Of a stretch of DNA of 64,000 nt, positions 16,258 to 23,596 are shown one piece after another. Numbering within the stretch: position 1 is the stretch's first letter; each line of letters begins with the position of its first letter. Origin of the DNA: JAKPUX01 sp035353815 (GTDB lineage Bacteria; Zhuqueibacterota; Zhuqueibacteria; Residuimicrobiales; Residuimicrobiaceae); contig DAOQAG010000017.1 of assembly GCA_035353815.1 (NCBI GenBank), positions 1 to 64,000 of the forward strand, given 5' to 3'. The notes beneath the pieces are model-generated. The model ran no database searches. It saw only the letters and a program-made list of their open reading frames with translations, and was not told the DNA's origin. Position numbers and translations under genes: made by a program.

Positions 16258-17898
16258 TCAAATTTCCGCGATCGCCTGTTTGTCGATCTTGACGTCGCTG
16301 TCTGCAACAGGATGGCGCGGTAGGGAAATCCGGAAGCTGGCGCCTTCACCCGGCGGGGAACCCGCCGTGATGCTGCCCTGGTGACGCTGTATGATCCCGA
16401 AAACCACAGCCAGACCGAGCCCGACACCCTTGCCCTCTTTCTTGGTCGAAAAGAAAGGATCAAATATATTGGGGAGAATCTGCGCGGGAATGCCGGCGCC
16501 GGTGTCGGAAACCACGATCGTCACATGCTCCGGATCCTGGGCTTCCCGCGTCGTAACCGTCAGCGTCCCGCCGCTCTCCATGGCTTCGGTCGCATTGACA
16601 AAGAGGGCGACCAATGCCTGCCGTATCTGTCCGCCATCGCATACGATCGTATCGTCCGCCAGCTGCAGGCTCTGCACCGGGGTAATTTCCTTGAGCTCGA
16701 GATGATGATTGACCAGCATCAGGCTTGAGGCGATCAGACCGTGCAGATGCTCCGCGGCGAAATTGCCACCTGTCTGCCGTGCAAAAATCAGCATGTTCTT
16801 GACGATGTCGCCGGACCGGCCCACCTCGTTGCGGATGATCGTCAAATACTCCTGCAGCGCCTGTTTACGTTCCGGCGAGAGGTTCTCTTCACGCAGCAGG
16901 CGTAACGCCAGGAAGGCATAGTTGAGCACACCTGCCAGGGGATTGTTGATCTCATGGGCGACGGTGGCGGAAAGCTTGCCCAGGGAGGCCAGGCGCTCCA
17001 TCTGCATCATGTGCGCCTGCGCCTGGGCCAGCTCGCGGCTTTTTTGCTCCACCTTTTCTTCCAGATGGGTGGACCAGTCGGTGATCTCCTGATGCGCCTT
17101 GGCGAGATCCGCACTCATGTGGTTGAAGGAATGCGCCAGCAGCCCAAGCTCATCCTGCTTGAAGGAAGGAATGCGGTACTCGAGATTTCCGGCAGCGATC
17201 TCTTGCGTCCCCTTGATCAGGGCGCGCACCCGGCGCCGGACCGAATGGTAAATGAACACTCCCGCCGCCAGGCCGGTGCCAACGATCATAAAACCGGCGA
17301 AAAGAATCAGCTGCCGGCGGCTTTGCCGCAGCTGCCGGTCCACCGCCTCAAGGGACATCTTTACATCGAGCACCCCCAGCACTTTTTGCTCCCGATCATG
17401 CGCATGGCAGGCCGCGGTATAACAATCCGGCTCGTTTTCGATGGGATTGATGACACCGACGGTGCGATGTCCATCGCGCATACGGAAAATACGCTGGCGC
17501 TCCGCCATCGGCAAGGCCTGCAAGGGCTGCGCCTCCGCATGGCAGATTATGCAGGCCTCAGCGCGGAAATCGACGGACTGGCCGATTTCGGCGGGGGTCG
17601 ACGAAAAGACGATGTTCCCCTTTTTGTTGTAGATGCGAATGCCATCAACACCGGGCTCGTTCGCAACGGTATTGATGATCTGGTGCACATCCTCCTTGCG
17701 GTTGGTCAGCATGCCATACCGCATGGAGCGCTTGAGTATATCGCTGACGCGATTGACGCTGAGAAATACATTCTCCATCAGCTGCCGGTTGTGGGTCTGC
17801 ACCGAGCGGAAGGAGTAGAGCGAGAAACCCAGCGTCATGATCAGCATCATCCAGAAAAAAATGCGAATGCTCAACGACCGGGCGATTTTATTCAGCAT
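16258..17898 (-). CDS. Membrane sensor histidine kinase with periplasmic c-type haem motifs
   Basis: 546 aa. A first membrane segment (about 12-30) and a second (about 196-217) enclose a periplasmic domain of about 165 residues. That domain holds one canonical haem motif CIICH (C116-H120) and one expanded motif CYTAACH (C159, C164, H165). Then HAMP, a coiled coil, HisKA with the phospho-His in VAHEINNPLAG (about residue 315), and a complete HATPase_c (N box FVNATEAM, G1 DTGAGIP, G2 GKGVGLGLAV). I infer a redox or gas sensor with one or two covalently bound haems. It precedes its NtrC regulator and the archaemetzincin. Confidence 0.88.
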   Translation of the reverse strand: MLNKIARSLSIRIFFWMMLIMTLGFSLYSFRSVQTHNRQLMENVFLSVNRVSDILKRSMRYGMLTNRKEDVHQIINTVANEPGVDGIRIYNKKGNIVFSSTPAEIGQSVDFRAEACIICHAEAQPLQALPMAERQRIFRMRDGHRTVGVINPIENEPDCYTAACHAHDREQKVLGVLDVKMSLEAVDRQLRQSRRQLILFAGFMIVGTGLAAGVFIYHSVRRRVRALIKGTQEIAAGNLEYRIPSFKQDELGLLAHSFNHMSADLAKAHQEITDWSTHLEEKVEQKSRELAQAQAHMMQMERLASLGKLSATVAHEINNPLAGVLNYAFLALRLLREENLSPERKQALQEYLTIIRNEVGRSGDIVKNMLIFARQTGGNFAAEHLHGLIASSLMLVNHHLELKEITPVQSLQLADDTIVCDGGQIRQALVALFVNATEAMESGGTLTVTTREAQDPEHVTIVVSDTGAGIPAQILPNIFDPFFSTKKEGKGVGLGLAVVFGIIQRHQGSITAGSPPGEGASFRISLPRHPVADSDVKIDKQAIAEI

Positions 17899-17941
17899 GG
17901 CATCAGTTCACGTTAGGTGATCGTGCACGGGAGGACAAGTA

Positions 17942-17970
17942 AAATTAGCAATTTATTGCTCAAGGTGCAA
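17942..17970 (-). promoter_or_regulatory. Candidate promoter of the sensor kinase operon, with palindrome
   Basis: Minus strand TTGCAC, 17-bp spacer, TAATTT, about 45 bp upstream of the kinase start. A perfect palindrome AGCAAT-TT-ATTGCT (17947-17960) sits in the spacer and could be an operator. Confidence 0.4.
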
Positions 17971-18097
17971 CTGATTTGGCTTGAAAATGGACCAGTGCGG
18001 CAAATAACAACACTATTTGTAGAAAATATGGACAGCCCCCAGGCACGTACTGCGGATGAGTCCCCCGAAGTGAGGGGAGGCGAGAAAGCGCGGAGAG

Positions 18098-18276
18098 GGA
18101 CTGCCCCGGCGTGGCGTGACAGTGCGGGAAAAGTGCTATGGCGCGAAGGCGCAGGAGCGGGATGAGGCCGGGTGGGACACCGGGGAAAGGACTGCCCCGG
18201 CGTGGAGTGACGGTGTAGCAAAAGTGCTACGATGCGAAGGCACAGGAGCGGGATGAGGCCGGGTGGGACACCGGGG
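18098..18276. repeat. 91-bp tandem duplication in a 538-bp non-coding stretch
   Basis: Two 88-bp copies (18098-18185 and 18189-18276), about 88 percent alike by eye, each running from GGACTGCCCCGGCGTGG to GGGTGGGACACCGGGG. They lie in the gap between the sensor kinase (17899) and the GcvH-like gene (18437). The rest of that gap is the AT-rich kinase promoter (17899-18040) and GC-rich sequence (18277-18436) in which I see no convincing gene. Confidence 0.85.
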
Positions 18277-18436
18277 CCGGCTGAAGGCAGGCTGGCGCAG
18301 GACGCGCTGCAGAATCGGCAGAGTGCAGATTCCCGCAGAAGCGGCAGAGAGACCGGCTGAAAGCTCCTCGCCGCAGGTGCATCAGCAGAGCAATGTGAAC
18401 GCTCTTGGCCGCAGGAGCCACGGTTCGGCCGGCCTC

Positions 18437-19222
18437 CTAGCGGCGATAAAAGGGGGCGACCAGCTGAAAATAGCGGGCGCTTCCCAGCATTTCGGCGATG
18501 CTGCCGAGACGCGCACCGCCATCGGCGCTGGTCGGGCCCAGGCTCTTGCGCAAGGGCTCCAGCGCGTTTTCGAGTGTTTGCATCAGCTCGCGATGCTGGG
18601 ACTGCAGATACTCCGCCGCGTGTGCGCCGCGCATCAGTCCGCGGCAAGCGCTGCGCACGGATCGGACTTCAATATCCATAACCCAAACCTGCTGCGCCGC
18701 TTCGGGTTTGACTGCCAGCGATACCAGCGCCTGGGGGTTGACGCCGCGCAGCTGGCCCGCACAGGGCGAGGTGAGTCCCAGCGTACCCTCCGTGGCGATG
18801 AGCCAGATGCTGGTTTGCCGCGCCGGCAGCATCATCCCCGGCCGCGGCAAGATGATCTCCCGGATCGGCGGCAGAAAAAACACGCCGATTTCGGTCAGAC
18901 CCACCTCGACGATGTTCTCATCCCGGCGGCGGACATACCAGAATCCGGCGCCATAGGCAGCTTCCGGATCAAAGCAGAGCGCCAAATCCGAGGCCCGATG
19001 GCCCGCACGCACCTCCGGGTCTGCGGCGGCAACCTCCTCGGTTCGCTGCGGCCGGGAGGCCCCGCTGCGCATCAGGACATCAAAGGGACACAGGTCGCAG
19101 GCAAAGGCCCGGTCGCACAACTTGAAGGCGACGGACCCCGCCTGCATATGGATGCAGGCGGAGTCGTTATCGGGCCAGATGCGGCGAACCTGATCGGGAT
19201 AGGAGGGGGTATCGTTTGACAT
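18437..19222 (-). CDS. GcvH-like protein with N-terminal Cys motif
   Basis: 261 aa from the ATG at 19222 (a GTG two codons upstream is possible). The N-terminus has a Cys cluster C23, C36, C42, C45 in the pattern CIHMQAG..KLCDRAFACDLCPFD, likely binding zinc or an Fe-S cluster. Residues about 80-200 follow the GcvH fold (WYVRRRDENIVEVGLTEIG, LPRPG, SPCAGQLRGVN), but the lipoyl-lysine segment is replaced by ATEGTLGL, so it cannot carry lipoate there. Similar Cys-motif GcvH-like proteins occur beside NrfD-type complexes in sulfate reducers, from memory. Last gene of the sigma-54 redox operon, 59 bp after the NrfD fusion. Role unknown. Confidence 0.7.
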   Translation of the reverse strand: MSNDTPSYPDQVRRIWPDNDSACIHMQAGSVAFKLCDRAFACDLCPFDVLMRSGASRPQRTEEVAAADPEVRAGHRASDLALCFDPEAAYGAGFWYVRRRDENIVEVGLTEIGVFFLPPIREIILPRPGMMLPARQTSIWLIATEGTLGLTSPCAGQLRGVNPQALVSLAVKPEAAQQVWVMDIEVRSVRSACRGLMRGAHAAEYLQSQHRELMQTLENALEPLRKSLGPTSADGGARLGSIAEMLGSARYFQLVAPFYRR

Positions 19223-19281
19223 GACCACACCGTTTATTAGCCTGGTTTGCTGCGCCGGGCGTCTGCATGAAGCAGGATGGG

Positions 19282-20847
19282 TTATTCCGTGCTGATGTGG
19301 CAGCCGTCGCAGCTTTCTTCATAATTAAAAGCTTTTTCACCATTGTGGCACGTGCCGCACTGCGTGTGGCCGACACCGGTCGGCGCTGCGGCCGCCTGGC
19401 CCGCAGGTGCCGCCGGGGGACGGACGGAAAAGAGCCCGGCATGACACCCCTTGCAGTTGGGTTCGGCCTGATCAACATGGGATTCATGATTGAACGTGAC
19501 CTGCCCGGGGCTAGCTTCCGCTTTGGTGAAGGCAATGGGCGCCGGATAGCTGAGCGATTCGGCCGCCAGAGGTTTGGCCGGATCGGGTGCAGGCGGGGCC
19601 AGGTTCGGTTTATGCATGATCAGCGACCAGCCTAAACCGGCGACCAGCAGCAGCAAAATAGCAAAGAGAACGGCCATCGCGCGACGGCCGGAGCGGCCCG
19701 CAGCAATCAGGGGCGGCGGGTGCACTCCCAACTCTTCATTCGCGCCAAAAACGGGCAGAAATTTGACGGCAAAACGGAAGGCCACTATCCCGGCGGCTAC
19801 CACTGAGAGCGTCACGGCCAACTCCATCCAGGAGGGCAGATAATCGACCCCACTGTAGCGCGTCATGCCGGTAATGGCCACGTTCAGGCGGTTCATGATA
19901 AAACCGAAGAGCACCAGAACCGCGCCAAAAAAGAGCCAGGCCTTGTTCGCCCGCACCCTGGGGATGAAAAAGAGCACCATCGGCGTGACAAATCCCAGCA
20001 GGATCTCGACCAGGAAGTAGATGCTTTCAGCCGAACCATCAACGATATAGTTCAACGCACCACGCCCGGCCATGTCCTGTATCCTCAGCACCAGATAAAT
20101 GCCGATGACCACCGCGATCACCCGGCTGAGATTGACGAGAAGAGCGTGCTCAAGCTCCTTGCCAAATGCACGCGCGCTGAGATAGGATTCAAAGATAACC
20201 ATGGCCAGGCCGCCGGCGATGGCCGAGATGAAAAAGAAGACCGGCAGCATCCCGGAGTACCACAGCGGATGCAATTTGCTGGCGACCAGGACGTAGAGGG
20301 TGCCCAGAGAGGACTGGTGCAGTGTGGAAAGAAGAACCCCGATGATCACCAGGGGAATGGTGATGTTGTGGAAGAGACGCTGCCAGCGCTCGAGGCGGAA
20401 TCGCTCAAACACCACCGGCAGAAACTCAAGAAAAAGCACGGTCGTGTATAGCATGACGCACCAGCCGACCTCGAACATGACGGAATGGGGATTCCACATG
20501 ATGATCACATGCCAGACGTTGTAGGGCTTGCCCAGATCGAACATCAGGGCGGTGATCACCAGAACATAGCCGAGAAACGCGGTCAAAATGGTGGAGCGGG
20601 CGATCGGTTTGTAGGCTTTGAGATTAAAGATGTATACCGTGGCGGCGATGGCAAAACCGCCAGCCGCCAGACCCACACCTATGAGAATATCGAAACCGAT
20701 CCATATGCCCCAGGGAAAGCGGTCAGAAAGATGGGTGGCCGCCCCCAGACCATAATAAAAACGGTAGAGGGTGGAAAACAGGCCGGCTGCCCAGATGGCC
20801 GCCAGGACAAAGGTCCAAAAGGTCGGTTTGGGAAGTCTGAATTTCAT
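19282..20847 (-). CDS. NrfD-type quinone-interacting membrane protein fused to trihaem cytochrome c
   Basis: 521 aa from the ATG at 20847 (GAGG five bases upstream). About residues 1-410 form around ten membrane helices of the NrfD/PsrC family, the quinone-binding membrane subunit of complex-iron-sulfur enzymes. After a further helix and a Pro/Ala linker, the last 75 residues hold three CXXCH motifs (CKGCH, CGTCH, CDGCH) plus extra His (FNHESH, GH) as in cytochrome c7/c3 domains. The fusion would pass electrons between the quinone pool and periplasmic haems, with the ferredoxin gene 61 bp upstream as partner. A C-terminal haem fusion on NrfD is uncommon. Confidence 0.88.
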   Translation of the reverse strand: MKFRLPKPTFWTFVLAAIWAAGLFSTLYRFYYGLGAATHLSDRFPWGIWIGFDILIGVGLAAGGFAIAATVYIFNLKAYKPIARSTILTAFLGYVLVITALMFDLGKPYNVWHVIIMWNPHSVMFEVGWCVMLYTTVLFLEFLPVVFERFRLERWQRLFHNITIPLVIIGVLLSTLHQSSLGTLYVLVASKLHPLWYSGMLPVFFFISAIAGGLAMVIFESYLSARAFGKELEHALLVNLSRVIAVVIGIYLVLRIQDMAGRGALNYIVDGSAESIYFLVEILLGFVTPMVLFFIPRVRANKAWLFFGAVLVLFGFIMNRLNVAITGMTRYSGVDYLPSWMELAVTLSVVAAGIVAFRFAVKFLPVFGANEELGVHPPPLIAAGRSGRRAMAVLFAILLLLVAGLGWSLIMHKPNLAPPAPDPAKPLAAESLSYPAPIAFTKAEASPGQVTFNHESHVDQAEPNCKGCHAGLFSVRPPAAPAGQAAAAPTGVGHTQCGTCHNGEKAFNYEESCDGCHISTE

Positions 20848-20908
20848 GTGCACCTCAGTAAAGTGATGGAATTCGCGCGTTGATGGAAGGCCTCGAGGAG
20901 AGAGGGGG

Positions 20909-21649
20909 CTAGCTCCGCTCTTCGGGGCTCTCCTGCAATTTGATGCGGCGGTTGACTATCCACCAAAGACCGGCAAGAAATGCCGCGCCGGTCGTTACGA
21001 TACTGGGGATCTTGTTCAATACCTTCCAGGTCAGCCGGGGATAAGGATCCTCGATCATATTGGCTGGAAAACCCAGGTCCGCAAAAGGCACAGCCGAAAG
21101 ATAAAAAACCGAGGTGCCGCCAGCCTCACGCAAACCATAGAGATGCTGCACATAGGCCTGTGGCTGCGCTGCCATGCGCCGCTGCGCCTCGGCGATCAAT
21201 GCGCTGCGCTCCCCGAAGATGGTCGCGCCGGTCGGGCAGGCCCGGGTACAAGCCGGCTGCTCGCCTTTCTGCAAGGCTTTCTCATAACAAAAGATGCACT
21301 TTTGGATGACGGGGATCGCTTTGTCCCACTGATATTTGGGAATGCCAAAGGGGCAGGCGATCATGCAATAGCGGCAACCCATACATTTATGGCCGTCATA
21401 GATCACCGCACCCTCCGGCGTCTTGGTGAGGGCGGTCACGGGACACGCCGACGCACAGGCCGGCTCCTCGCAGTGCATGCACTGGCGGCGGATATTGACG
21501 CCTTTACGATTCTCTACCGCGCTCCAGGTGTAGGCGGTCAGGAGGTTGTTCGCCGAGGTGCGGTCCAACTCATTGATCTCTTTACAGGCCAATGCGCAGG
21601 CTTCGCAGCCAACGCATTTGGTCAGGTCGGTCAAAATAGCGGCCTTCAT
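20909..21649 (-). CDS. Four-cluster ferredoxin-like subunit with C-terminal membrane anchor (HybA/PsrB type)
   Basis: 246 aa. Sixteen Cys form four [4Fe-4S] sites: CVGCEACALAC, CMHCEEPACASAC, CMGCRYCMIAC, then CIFC..CTRAC. A helix near residues 215-235 (TTGAAFLAGLWWIV) anchors the C-terminus. No twin-arginine signal is present, so the clusters may face the cytoplasm, unlike classical HybA. AGGAGGA lies before the ATG. It is the electron-wire subunit paired with the NrfD fusion; no molybdopterin catalytic subunit is encoded beside it, which is unusual for this family. Confidence 0.92.
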   Translation of the reverse strand: MKAAILTDLTKCVGCEACALACKEINELDRTSANNLLTAYTWSAVENRKGVNIRRQCMHCEEPACASACPVTALTKTPEGAVIYDGHKCMGCRYCMIACPFGIPKYQWDKAIPVIQKCIFCYEKALQKGEQPACTRACPTGATIFGERSALIAEAQRRMAAQPQAYVQHLYGLREAGGTSVFYLSAVPFADLGFPANMIEDPYPRLTWKVLNKIPSIVTTGAAFLAGLWWIVNRRIKLQESPEERS

Positions 21650-21663
21650 CCGCTTCCTCCTGC

Positions 21664-22477
21664 TTAATTGAGGGTGGTCCGGTCGAGAAATTCCTCGCTG
21701 AATTTACTCCACGCGGCATCATCAAGGGTTTGCAGGGCGCCTGCGGCCGGAAGACCGCCATCCTGCAAGGCCAGCGCGGGCTGGGGGGCGGAGAGTGCGA
21801 AAAAGTCACGGAGGCGGGCAGCCTCGGCGCGTAACCACAGCAGGGCTTCTTCGCCGATGCGCATACTTTTGATCGATTCACTGAGGTTGTCGGGCTGCAC
21901 GGCGCAAGCCCAGGCCCTGTCGGCATCACGGTACAGACCCTGCGGGTCCGCCGCGAGGTTGGCGTTGACCGCCGTCACAGTGCCAGCCATCGGCGCACGC
22001 AGGGTGAGCGAACGCTGGCCAAGATGGAGAGTGAGGATCGGCTCGCCCTTCTTGACCCTCTGGCCCATGCGCGGCATGGAGACCGTTTCGATGTTCTGCA
22101 GGGCGGTGAGGATCAGGCGGCTGACACCAAGACGGATCTCACCGCTGGGCAGGAGGNNNNNNNNNNNNNNNNNNNNNNNNNNNNNNNNNNNNNNNNNNNN
22201 NNNNNNNNNNNNNNNNNNNNNNNNNNNNNNNNNNNNNNNNNNNNNNNNNNNNNNNNCGGCTGACACCAAGACGGATCTCACCGCTGGGCAGGAGGGCACT
22301 CCAGAGCTGGCCGGGAGCGGCGAAAAGGCCACGGGGCAGCAGTTCCTCCAGGGTGCTGAAGAGCGGTTGACGCACAGCGGTGGTGGCGGGTACAAATGCC
22401 CGGGCCTGGCGCAGCTGTACCAGATAATCGGCCAATATGAAGGCCAGAGCGAGAGCGAGAAGCAGGAGTACGGTCAT
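21664..22477 (-). CDS. Membrane-anchored GcvH-like (lipoyl-fold) protein B, interrupted by an assembly gap
   Basis: Starts at the ATG at 22477 (GGAAGGAAC upstream) with an N-terminal membrane helix (MTVLLLLALALAFILADYL). The frame is broken by 100 Ns, but both gap edges carry the same 39 bp; removing the Ns and one copy (139 bp) restores one frame of 224 aa. The lipoyl/GcvH fold is visible (MGQRVKKGEPILTLHLGQ, APMAGTVTAVNANLAADP, WACAVQPDNL), with LGQRSLTL where the lipoyl-lysine loop should be. It lies 14 bp before the ferredoxin gene and 23 bp after its paralogue A. Function unknown; probably a structural or carrier part of the redox complex. Confidence 0.7.
22157..22256. other. Scaffold gap of 100 Ns with duplicated edges
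   Basis: Exactly 100 Ns. The 39 bp to the left (22118-22156) and to the right (22257-22295) are identical, so the two contigs most likely overlap and no sequence is missing. Confidence 0.95.
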
Positions 22478-22500
22478 ACCAAGTTCCTTCCTGGATGGGT

Positions 22501-23112
22501 TTAGGGATGGGTTTCGTAGTTGAAAAATTCGGCGCAGAATTCCCGCCACTGCGCGTCGGTCAGGTGCCGGGCGAAGCCGTCGACCAGTTCGCCGCCATCC
22601 TGCATGGCCGGGACCAGCGTGCCCGAATGCTCAAGGAGAAATTTGGCGCGCACGGTTTTCAGCCAGTTCTCGATCGATGCGCCTTGCATCAGGTTAGCGA
22701 GGTTGTCGGCCAGATGCGCAGGCTTGATGCGCAGAAGCCAGTCGCCACCACTCCTGGCATCGGACTCCAGCACCACCCCATCGACAGGGATGCGCTGCGA
22801 GATCAGACGTCCCCCAACCCGGGCCTTCCAGGCGACATCGCCCTGGTGCACGGTGGTGCCTTTTTCCGGCAAGGTGATCTCATCGAGATAGCCAAAGGCA
22901 TGACGGGAAAAATCATCCATACCGACCTCAACCAGCGCATCGGAAATCACGCGTGCGAAGCTGTGGCTGGGATGAAGATAGTAGGGCGAGGTCTTCGCCA
23001 TCGCCCGGGAGGTTCGGGTCGCAGCGGTCATTTGGCGCCGTGCCGCCTGTTCACGCACATAGCTGATGGCGATGAACACCAGAACCATGGCCAGCAAAAG
23101 CAGGACTACCAT
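22501..23112 (-). CDS. Membrane-anchored GcvH-like (lipoyl-fold) protein A
   Basis: 203 aa from the ATG at 23112, chosen because AAGGAGG sits just before it; the GTG at 23130 would place that ribosome site inside the gene. N-terminal helix (MVVLLLLAMVLVFIAISYV), then a GcvH-like region (GYLDEITLPEKGTTVHQGD, IPVDGVVLESDAR, WLLRIKPAHL) in which the lipoyl-lysine loop is replaced by VGGRLISQR. The C-terminal part (GGELVDGF..LTDAQWREFCAEFFNYE) matches the ending of protein B, so A and B are paralogues from a tandem duplication. First gene of the redox operon, 46 nt downstream of the expected start of the sigma-54 transcript. Confidence 0.72.
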   Translation of the reverse strand: MVVLLLLAMVLVFIAISYVREQAARRQMTAATRTSRAMAKTSPYYLHPSHSFARVISDALVEVGMDDFSRHAFGYLDEITLPEKGTTVHQGDVAWKARVGGRLISQRIPVDGVVLESDARSGGDWLLRIKPAHLADNLANLMQGASIENWLKTVRAKFLLEHSGTLVPAMQDGGELVDGFARHLTDAQWREFCAEFFNYETHP

Positions 23113-23168
23113 TGTATGCCTCCTTGGCACAATTTGCCTTGTAACGGGATCAATTTCATCCAGGTACT

Positions 23169-23184
23169 AGCAAATTGTATGCCA
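23169..23184 (-). promoter_or_regulatory. Sigma-54 (RpoN) promoter of the redox operon
   Basis: On the minus strand the sequence is TGGCATACAATTTGCT: GG at -24 and GC at -12 with exact spacing and the flanking TGGCA and TTGCT of the consensus. Transcription would start near 23158, 46 nt before the first GcvH-like gene. The NtrC-type activator in the same direction at 14785-16128 is the obvious candidate regulator. Confidence 0.75.
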
Positions 23185-23465
23185 AAGCGATAGCAAGTAG
23201 AGATATCGTGTTTTTAATATATAATAATCAATAGGTAACGATAGGCTATTATGCATATTATATAAACATCGCTATATACAATAAATGCTGAAATAGTAAT
23301 CAACCAAATTCCTTGAGTCAGGCAGATGTTGGCTAATACCTGTTTTATCAAACCCCTATGGCTGCTTATTTAATAAACAGGCCAGCCAGCTTAAAAAGGG
23401 CCATAGTGTCGCCATATTCAACAGAGCGCTCCGCGTGCATCGCCACTATTTTCCGTTAATAACTG
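23185..23465. other. AT-rich intergenic region
   Basis: No gene seen. About 280 bp, markedly AT-rich between 23210 and 23300, unlike the GC-rich genes around it. It contains short inverted repeats such as TGGCTG..CAGCCA near 23358-23390. This is where enhancer sites for the sigma-54 activator and a bending-protein site would be expected. Confidence 0.5.
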
Positions 23466-23494
23466 TTGACAAAATAGGCGTATATTCCTATATT
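23466..23494 (+). promoter_or_regulatory. Sigma-70-type promoter of the transglutaminase-like gene
   Basis: TTGACA, 17-bp spacer, TATATT. The leader would be about 95 nt to the ATG at 23597. Confidence 0.75.
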
Positions 23495-23596
23495 TGTAAT
23501 ACCATGGGGGCAGGGTATCCCGTCGCTGGCAGATCTATCTCCTTCGGCAAGGCTGCATGGCCTGTGACGACACGTCGCAATGCGAGAGGTGGACGT

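Noticed and set aside
14055..18276. Possible CRISPR array from repeated intergenic blocks
   Set aside because: Only two copies each, period 71-91 bp with no constant short repeat or variable spacers, and no cas genes.
17913..18647. 244-aa minus-strand open frame, and the 64-aa frame 18227-18421 with CRFCG-like residues
   Set aside because: It is created by the GC-rich 91-bp duplication, has no ribosome site or known domain, and overlaps the end of the GcvH-like gene.
22024..22504. Open frames reading through the N run on both strands
   Set aside because: They exist only because Ns are counted as open codons. The real gene is the joined minus-strand GcvH-like frame.
23500..23596. Riboswitch in the leader of the transglutaminase-like gene
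   Set aside because: Stem-loops can be drawn, but no known aptamer core was recognised.
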